This document shows positions 1 to 5,289 of a stretch of DNA of 10,540 nucleotides, in pieces; position 1 is the stretch's first letter; each line of letters opens with the position of its first letter. Position numbers and translations under genes: made by a program. Source of the DNA: an uncultured Candidatus Saccharibacteria bacterium (GTDB taxonomy: Bacteria; Patescibacteriota; Saccharimonadia; Saccharimonadales; UBA4665); NCBI GenBank assembly GCA_937988795.1, contig CALKHY010000052.1:1-10540 (forward strand), in the 5' to 3' direction. The notes below the pieces were generated by a model. The model was not told where the DNA came from. It was given only the letters and a program-made list of their open reading frames with translations, and searched no databases.

Positions 1-2
1 TA

Positions 3-248
3 GGCGACCGGCTGGCCCTCGAGGCCCTCTCCTTCAAGTACAACCCCGCCGAGCTCAAGGAGCGGGAAACGCAGTTGCACGAGATTGCTGCGGAATGCGT
101 TCAAAGCAACGGTCTGACGCTGAGATTCATTGACGAGACGTACTTCGAACCGAACTTCATCCGCAACTACGACTCGATTCGCGGCTGCTTCGACATCTCC
201 GCGCTTCATGGGTATGACCCGAGCCTCGCTCAGAGAATCGCGAAAGCG
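3..248 (+). CDS. Unrecognised partial reading frame in the anomalous left-end segment
   Basis: This frame is open from the left edge, and its beginning lies outside the window. About four fifths of its codons end in G or C, and it uses ctc, gcc, gag, aag and ttc heavily, as a real GC-rich gene would. The minus-strand reading is rich in Leu, Val, Glu and Arg, as expected for the antisense of such a gene. Its product includes stretches such as LTLRFIDETYFEPNFIRNYD, which I cannot place in any family. The frame stays open to 629, but beyond about 249 it lies antisense to ftsX, so the real gene probably ends or is cut at the junction. It may come from another organism through misassembly, or from a true rearrangement. 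I assign no function. Confidence 0.35.
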
Positions 249-256
249 CTCATCAC
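240..256. other. Junction between ftsX and unrelated sequence
   Basis: FtsX similarity stops abruptly after the codons for NRRDE, which end at 249. The neighbouring sequence to the left has a different codon style and a better reading frame on the opposite strand. No inverted repeat, target duplication or transposase is visible at the join. The exact breakpoint cannot be fixed by eye and may lie a few bases either way. A chimeric contig end is the simplest explanation, with a rearrangement as the alternative. Confidence 0.55.
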
Positions 257-881
257 GGCGGTTAAAGATTGCCATCTGGATGGTATTAAAGATAATAAGC
301 ATCGAAATGACAGCGAATACAACTACTGCAGCAAGACCTGCGCGCTGCAGCAGGTTAGTCGCGTGTGCAATACGATCAATGGCCTCTTTGCGGTCGTCAC
401 GGTACGATACATCTCCCCAAAACGCTGCGTTTTCGGACTGGTTCAGAAAGTTGCGAATGTCCTCTATCTTGTCCAGATCGCGCGGCTTAATCTGAATAGT
501 GGCAGGCAGCGGGTTGTCCGTTTCGTTGATGGCGTTAAGTACCTCTGGGTTGTTAGCGTTCTGCTCACGGTAGCGCTCCAGCGCCTGCTCTTTAGACAGG
601 TATGTCACCCGTTCGACATTTGGCTGTGATTGCAGCTTCTCGGCAAATGCCCTCCCCTGGGCTTCGTCAATGGAATCTTTTAGATATACCGAAACATCGA
701 TACGCTCAGTGATCTGGGCGATGGTATGCGAAAACGTTGCGTTGGTAATAACCGAAAAGAGCACGATCGTGAGCGTGATAATCATCACGGCCATGGCAGC
801 AATCGCCAACCAGGCATTACGGATAAAATTGATCAGTCCCGCGTTAATAATGCGGGTTAATGTAATAAGCTTTCTGTTCAT
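249..881 (-). CDS. ftsX: Cell division protein FtsX, 3' end lost at a junction
   Basis: FtsX is the membrane subunit of the FtsEX complex, which passes ATPase activity in the cytoplasm to peptidoglycan hydrolases outside. The 211 residues seen hold an N-terminal cytoplasmic stretch, a first membrane segment (about 24-46), an extracellular domain (about 50-175) with the FtsX-like VSVYLKD and VTYLSKEQAL segments, and a second membrane segment (about 180-206). The cytoplasmic NRRDE turn follows at 207-211. In FtsX this turn normally leads into an I-x-I-M-x-L-x-G-A motif and two more membrane segments. Here the frame stays open to base 1, but the product no longer resembles FtsX. The family is usually about 300 residues, so roughly a third is missing. 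The ATG overlaps the ftsE stop as ATGA, implying coupled translation. The identity is firm; whether the break is biological is not. Confidence 0.85.
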
Positions 882-1561
882 AGAGTATATTCGGCCTTAG
901 CCCGGTCACTTATTATCTGGCCGTGCTGGATGGTTACGACACGGCGTTTTAACTTATTCACAATTTCCTGGTTATGCGTAGTCAAGAGCACTGTGGTACC
1001 GAAACGGTTAATCTTTTCGAGTACTTTAATGACATCCCAGGCGTGCTTGGGGTCGAGGTTACCGGTCGGTTCGTCGGCGATCAGGATTTTTGGCTGGCGC
1101 ACAATGGCGCGCGCGATGGCTACGCGCTGGCGCTCACCGCCTGACAGCTCCATCGGCATACGGTTTTCTTTGCCGCGTAGGTTCACAATCTCAAGTACCT
1201 TCGGCACAGTCGCGCGGATCTCCTGGTTAGTTGCGCCCACAATTTCGAGCGCAAACGCCACGTTTTCAAACACTGTGCGGTTGGGTAAAAGTTTAAAATC
1301 CTGGAACACCACGCCGATTTTGCGACGCAGCATCGGAATGTCTTTATCCTTTAATTTGTCGTAGTCAATGCCGCCAACAATAATCTTACCGCTGGTCGGC
1401 CGCTCTTCGCGGGTCAGCAGCTTTAGTAGCGTAGATTTACCTGCCCCACTCTGTCCGACGACGATCACAAACTCCTTGGGCTCAACGTGCAAACTCACAC
1501 GATCAAGCGCCGGCGTCGCTACTTTCCCGTACGTCTTTGTTACCCTGTCCAATAAAATCAT
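878..1561 (-). CDS. ftsE: Cell division ATP-binding protein FtsE
   Basis: FtsE is the cytoplasmic ABC ATPase of FtsEX, which works at the division septum and activates cell-wall hydrolases through FtsX. I chose the ATG at 1561, giving 227 residues, because MILLDRVTKTYG is a typical FtsE N-terminus; an in-frame ATG at 1594 would add 11 residues unlike the family. All ABC motifs are present: Walker A GQSGAGKST (36-44), Q-loop FQDFKLLPNRTVFENVAF (Gln87), signature LSGGE (139-143), Walker B ILIADEP with catalytic Glu164, D-loop NLDP and switch His196. The protein contains no cysteine. A GGGGAGG stretch sits only 2 bases before the ATG, too close for normal Shine-Dalgarno use. A consensus extended -10 box ends 9 bases before the ATG, suggesting an almost leaderless transcript. 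ftsX follows with a 4-base overlap. Confidence 0.95.
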   Translation of the reverse strand: MILLDRVTKTYGKVATPALDRVSLHVEPKEFVIVVGQSGAGKSTLLKLLTREERPTSGKIIVGGIDYDKLKDKDIPMLRRKIGVVFQDFKLLPNRTVFENVAFALEIVGATNQEIRATVPKVLEIVNLRGKENRMPMELSGGERQRVAIARAIVRQPKILIADEPTGNLDPKHAWDVIKVLEKINRFGTTVLLTTHNQEIVNKLKRRVVTIQHGQIISDRAKAEYTL

Positions 1562-1570
1562 TGCCTCCCC

Positions 1571-1579
1571 ATTATAGCA
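1571..1579 (-). promoter_or_regulatory. Extended -10 promoter of ftsE
   Basis: The minus strand reads TGCTATAAT, a perfect TATAAT with the TG-n extension. No good -35 is seen at 16-18 bases, which is usual for extended -10 promoters. The hexamer ends 9 bases before the ftsE ATG, so transcription would start about 0-3 bases before the start codon. Confidence 0.6.
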
Positions 1580-1610
1580 CGCGCGGCCATTCAAAATTTT
1601 GCCGGTCTAT

Positions 1611-1640
1611 TTGACGTAAAATCACAATTTATTGTATAAA
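1611..1640 (+). promoter_or_regulatory. Sigma70-type promoter of the 1649 gene
   Basis: TTGACG at 1611-1616 and TATAAA at 1635-1640 are separated by 18 bases, and each matches the consensus at five of six positions. The -10 ends 8 bases before the ATG at 1649, and there is no purine-rich Shine-Dalgarno between them. This predicts a leaderless or nearly leaderless mRNA. Together with the ftsE promoter it forms a compact divergent control region of 87 bases. Confidence 0.65.
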
Positions 1641-1648
1641 TTATAATC

Positions 1649-2815
1649 ATGCACGAATCGTTCCGCGATCCCTTCCACCCGCCCGATGCATCCGAAAGAA
1701 AGCTTAACGATAATCTATTGTTGGTACGGTGCGAACTCTTTAGTTTATGGGTAACAAATCGCGAGGAATATCTCGACCGCTATCTGGCAATGCCGCCCGC
1801 CGGACAGGCACGAGAGGGCCAGGACACCCGCGAGGAATATGATCATTGGGAAGCAGACTGGTATAGCGCCGTATTACAGCAAGCTATCACCGATACCGCC
1901 AGTCGCGGTCTGCCCAGTTGGGAACACATACTCGAACTCAAGCAATACGCCCCGCGGCATTTTGCCCATTGGACGCGAACAATGAGCCCAACTGAGCAAC
2001 TCGCTTTTTCGATATGGGCAGATGATGCTGTATGGATCAATAAACTACGCGCACTTCTTAGTCCGGATGATTTTGACACTGTATCAGTAAAGTCGGTATT
2101 CCCACGCTTTATTCGTAAACTTACCGCCGAATTTAACGCTGTCGAGGAGCCGCTCGGCGGACTCTACCCCGATTTTGACGCATATTCCTGTCTCGTCGAC
2201 CAACTTAAAGATAAAGGTATTTACGGAGTATACGAGAAATGGAAAGTGCTGACGTGGCATCCCCGGCCATCTTCCCAGAATCCGAAGATTATCGCCAAGG
2301 AGGTGGAGCGGGCCGCCGCGAGATTTGAGCTCCGCAGGTCATTTACGAAACTCTACGAACTCGAATTTGCCCACCCGCAAGAATACCGGGAACGATACGA
2401 CGCCATGCCAGTACGCGACCAGAAGCTATTCGACATATGGGAAGAACAGGAATATCAGCAGAGCGTAGACATGGCGAAACTGTCAACCGCCAGCCGATGG
2501 CTTCCGGACTGGCCCACGATCCACAACAACTACCAAAATGGAGACTTACGCGACTTTAACGCCATGACACGGGCTGAGCAAAGAGTATTCACGCGATGGT
2601 CAAGACAAGTGGAATACGACAAGCAACTGGAGCGATTTAACAGATTGCATGAAATGCCTGATCTTTTGGCGGCATTTCGGCACATAAAGAGCCTGGCGGA
2701 CGTGCATGGTTCTGATTCGTCAGAGGTGTCGGCCGCAGTCGAGGGGTTGGCCGAAGAAAACAGGGGCGTATTCTATCTGTGGCTTGCAGCACAAACCAAT
2801 GGCACAAAGGCCTAA
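1649..2815 (+). CDS. Unrecognised tryptophan-rich protein with an internal duplication
   Basis: I recognise no family in this 388-residue protein. It has no signal peptide or membrane segment, so it is probably cytoplasmic. It is rich in aromatic and charged residues, with 14 tryptophans (3.6%). Two halves can be aligned, about 22-198 and 226-378. EYLDRYLAMP (40-49) matches EYRERYDAMP (245-254); TASRGLPSW (83-91) matches TASRWLPDW (280-288); MSPTEQLAFSIW (112-123) matches MTRAEQRVFTRW (306-317); and the Trp198 and Trp378 ends match more weakly. Each half therefore has three helical-looking subunits ending in Trp (67, 123, 198; then 264, 317, 378). The start at 1649 is the first ATG after a strong promoter and has no Shine-Dalgarno. 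The gene diverges from ftsE, and its stop overlaps that of convergent prfB. Helical repeat folding and a binding or scaffold role are only guesses. Confidence 0.85.
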   Translation: MHESFRDPFHPPDASERKLNDNLLLVRCELFSLWVTNREEYLDRYLAMPPAGQAREGQDTREEYDHWEADWYSAVLQQAITDTASRGLPSWEHILELKQYAPRHFAHWTRTMSPTEQLAFSIWADDAVWINKLRALLSPDDFDTVSVKSVFPRFIRKLTAEFNAVEEPLGGLYPDFDAYSCLVDQLKDKGIYGVYEKWKVLTWHPRPSSQNPKIIAKEVERAAARFELRRSFTKLYELEFAHPQEYRERYDAMPVRDQKLFDIWEEQEYQQSVDMAKLSTASRWLPDWPTIHNNYQNGDLRDFNAMTRAEQRVFTRWSRQVEYDKQLERFNRLHEMPDLLAAFRHIKSLADVHGSDSSEVSAAVEGLAEENRGVFYLWLAAQTNGTKA

Positions 2816-3912
2816 CTGGCTTCGCCACTGCCTAACGAGTAGTCCAGATAGGCGTCGATAAACGGCGTAAGGTTACCGTCGAGCACCCCTTCGGCGTCGG
2901 ACGTTTCGTGCTTGGTGCGGAGGTCTTTGACCTGCTTGTACGGGTGGAGTACGTAGGAGCGGATTTGGTTCCCCCACTCTGCTGAAAGATTAGGGCCTTT
3001 GAGTTCGCTGAGCTTTTCTTGGTGCTGCTCCAGCTGCAGCTGTATGAGGCGCGAGCGCAAGATGGTCATAGCCGTTTCTTTGTTTTGCAACTGGCTGCGC
3101 TCGTTTTGTATGGAAACGCTGATGCCTGTCGGGATGTGCGTAATGCGCACTGCCGAGTCGGTCGTATTCACACTCTGGCCCCCGTGGCCACCGCTGCGGA
3201 AGACGTCGATGCGCAAGTCCTTTTCGTCGATTTCCAGCTCTTCCGGCCGATCGATTTTGGGCAATACATCAACTTTGGCAAAACTGGTCTCGCGCGAAGC
3301 CGCGGAATTAAACGGACTCAAGCGCACCAAACGGTGCACGCCATGTTCACCTTTAAGCTTGCCGTACGCAAAATCGCCCTCTATTTCAATAGTTACACTC
3401 TTAATGCCCGCTTCGTCGCCCGGTGTTTCATCAACGGTTTTTACCTTGTATCCGTTCTGCTCTGCCCAGCGCACGTACATGCGCATGAGCATTTGCGCCC
3501 AGTCTTGGGCGTCGGTGCCGCCGGCGCCGGCGTAGATGCTGAGGATTGCGTCGTTGTTATCATACGGACCGGCAAATTTGAGCTCTTCCTTAAGCTTGGC
3601 AAAGCGTACGGTCAGTTCGGTGAGATCGCTTTCCAGCTCCGGCCGCATGGTCTCGTCGCCAAGATCGAGCATTTCGACCAAATCTTCGATGTCCTTTTGG
3701 AGATCCAGCCACGGACGCGTGCGACGCTCCAATTTGGCCTGTTCCTGCACCACGTCCTGCGCGTGTCGGGGGTCGTTCCAGAAATCAGGATGAGCTGACT
3801 CTTGGTCTAGTTCGAGCTTGCGCTTTAAAAGCGCATCGATATTCATGCGCTCACACGCCGCTTCCACCGAAGCTTGCAAATCCATGGCGGGCTGCTTGAG
3901 GTCATCCATCAT
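2812..3912 (-). CDS. prfB: Peptide chain release factor 2 (RF2)
   Basis: RF2 recognises UAA and UGA stops and triggers release of the nascent peptide on the ribosome. The 366 residues match the length of E. coli RF2 (365). The stop-reading tripeptide SPF is at 199-201, and the catalytic GGQ is at 244-246, inside RSGGHGGQSVNTTDSAVRIT. The N-terminal coiled-coil domain (about 10-110) and the C-terminal IRSYVLHPYKQVKDLRT segment are intact. Many bacteria control prfB by a programmed +1 frameshift at an in-frame UGA near codon 26; here the frame is continuous and no such site is needed. Two ATGs are adjacent, at 3912 and 3909. There is no Shine-Dalgarno, and a TATACT box ends 7 bases before the first ATG. 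The gene lies 51 bases after the M16 peptidase gene, and its TAG stop overlaps the stop of the convergent 1649 gene. Confidence 0.96.
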   Translation of the reverse strand: MMDDLKQPAMDLQASVEAACERMNIDALLKRKLELDQESAHPDFWNDPRHAQDVVQEQAKLERRTRPWLDLQKDIEDLVEMLDLGDETMRPELESDLTELTVRFAKLKEELKFAGPYDNNDAILSIYAGAGGTDAQDWAQMLMRMYVRWAEQNGYKVKTVDETPGDEAGIKSVTIEIEGDFAYGKLKGEHGVHRLVRLSPFNSAASRETSFAKVDVLPKIDRPEELEIDEKDLRIDVFRSGGHGGQSVNTTDSAVRITHIPTGISVSIQNERSQLQNKETAMTILRSRLIQLQLEQHQEKLSELKGPNLSAEWGNQIRSYVLHPYKQVKDLRTKHETSDAEGVLDGNLTPFIDAYLDYSLGSGEAS

Positions 3913-3919
3913 GACGACC

Positions 3920-3925
3920 AGTATA
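3920..3925 (-). promoter_or_regulatory. -10 box of prfB
   Basis: The minus strand reads TATACT, ending 7 bases before the prfB ATG. The -35 region is poor and there is no TG extension, so this is weaker than the ftsE promoter. If used, it would give a leader of about 1 base. No Shine-Dalgarno is present, which fits leaderless translation. Confidence 0.45.
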
Positions 3926-3963
3926 CCGTATGAACCCCTTAGCCGCCACGTGCAGGCCGTATA

Positions 3964-5265
3964 TTAATCTTTCTTAAAGTTGGCCCAAAGCGGTTCGATT
4001 TGCTTGTAGAGTTCGTTGGCGAACGATTTATCGCAATTGCTGAGCACGCCGAGGCCCCAAATCTGCTCGGCAAACAGCGCAGTAGAAATCTCGACGATAT
4101 CATTCTTGGTCACAGCTTTGATGCGGCGCGGCACCTGGTAGTAGTCGTTCAACACTTCGTCGAAGAAATACCGGCCACTATAGCCGCCAGCAACGCCGGC
4201 GACGGTCTGCGCGCTGCGCTGGAAACGGCCGAGCGCATAGGCCTTGGCCGCCTCGATGTCCTCGGTTGCGATTTCTCCGCGGAAAATGTTGTTCAGCTCG
4301 TCCACGATAATCTCAAACAGCGCGGGCGCGTTGCGCTGGGAAACCTGCGCACCAAACCACCAGTTGCTCGACAGTTTCGTCTGTCCGTAGCCGCTGCTCA
4401 TGCCGTACACCAGGCCGCGCTCGCGCGCCGTTCCAAGAATTTTTGAATACAGCGTTTCGGTGAGCATGGTGTTTACCAGGTTAAGCGCGTCGGCCTCTTG
4501 GTCCGTCATGCGCCGCTGCATAAAGCTATCGATGTAAAAGTAGACATTTTTGACGGTCTTGTTCGGAATGTATACTGGGCTCTTCTGCGGCTTAGGTCGT
4601 TCGTCTGGCAAATCAATCCGCGATGTGCCCATCCTGAGTTCAATATTCTCGAGCGACTCTACTACCCTATCGTACCGCTTGGGCGTTAGGTTGCCCGCAA
4701 TAATAAAGCGCATATTGCGCGTGGTGTGGGTGCGCTCATAATGATCACGTACGTCGCTTACGGTAACGTTATCGAGTAGCTTCAGCCGCTCTTCGTCGGT
4801 CTTAGCCATAAAGCCGTACTGCTCACGCAAGGTCAGGCTAAGGTGGCGGAAGTGATTGTTGCTGCGCGCGGTCAGCTCCTCGCGCACGTTCCCTGCCTCG
4901 GCGTCGAATTCGTCGGCCAAAAACAGCGGCTTGGTGATTGCTAAAAGCATGAGGTCGAGAATGCGGTCCCACTCAAAATCCGCACACTCAGCTTCGTAGT
5001 TGATGTCGTACACGCTGGTACTGGCGTTGCTGTAGGCACCATTTTTCTCGATCTCAGCCTGGAACAGGCGGCTTTTAGGATAGCGCTCGTTGGCGCCGAG
5101 GAGCATGTGCTCCATAAGGTGCGGGGTTTCCCATTTTTCCGGAGACACCAAATACTCGCCAGCACGGAAGTTAAACTCAAAGCACATAACAGAGGCGTCG
5201 GGAACGTGAATGAGTAAACCTTTGGCGCCGTTTTTTAGGGTGACTTCAGTAACGATATGTTTCAT
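3964..5265 (-). CDS. M16 family zinc metallopeptidase (insulinase-like)
   Basis: M16 enzymes (the insulinase, pitrilysin and mitochondrial processing peptidase group) cut peptides inside a clam-shaped chamber. The inverted zinc motif HxxEH is present as HLMEH (49-53), and the third ligand is Glu130, exactly 76 residues after His53, as the family rule requires. The C-terminal half has the RERGLVYGMSSGY segment (281-293), which resembles the conserved region near the second-domain Arg/Tyr pair. At 433 residues it matches single-module M16B proteins that act as dimers. No signal peptide or membrane segment is seen, so it is probably cytoplasmic. It starts 24 bases after the secA stop on the same strand, without a clear promoter and with only a weak AGG before the ATG, so it is probably read from the secA transcript. 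The family is firm; the substrate is unknown. Confidence 0.93.
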   Translation of the reverse strand: MKHIVTEVTLKNGAKGLLIHVPDASVMCFEFNFRAGEYLVSPEKWETPHLMEHMLLGANERYPKSRLFQAEIEKNGAYSNASTSVYDINYEAECADFEWDRILDLMLLAITKPLFLADEFDAEAGNVREELTARSNNHFRHLSLTLREQYGFMAKTDEERLKLLDNVTVSDVRDHYERTHTTRNMRFIIAGNLTPKRYDRVVESLENIELRMGTSRIDLPDERPKPQKSPVYIPNKTVKNVYFYIDSFMQRRMTDQEADALNLVNTMLTETLYSKILGTARERGLVYGMSSGYGQTKLSSNWWFGAQVSQRNAPALFEIIVDELNNIFRGEIATEDIEAAKAYALGRFQRSAQTVAGVAGGYSGRYFFDEVLNDYYQVPRRIKAVTKNDIVEISTALFAEQIWGLGVLSNCDKSFANELYKQIEPLWANFKKD

Positions 5266-5289
5266 GCCTGCACTACCGGTCCTGCTAGA

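Noticed and set aside
75..629. A 184-residue + strand frame beginning at 75
   Set aside because: Beyond about 249 it lies antisense to well-supported ftsX; only the left part can be coding, and that part starts outside the window.
3019..3798. A 259-residue + strand frame
   Set aside because: It is antisense to prfB, which is firmly identified by SPF and GGQ motifs, and has no recognisable content.
3800..3850. Programmed frameshift site in prfB
   Set aside because: There is no in-frame stop near codon 26 and the RF2 frame is continuous from its ATG.
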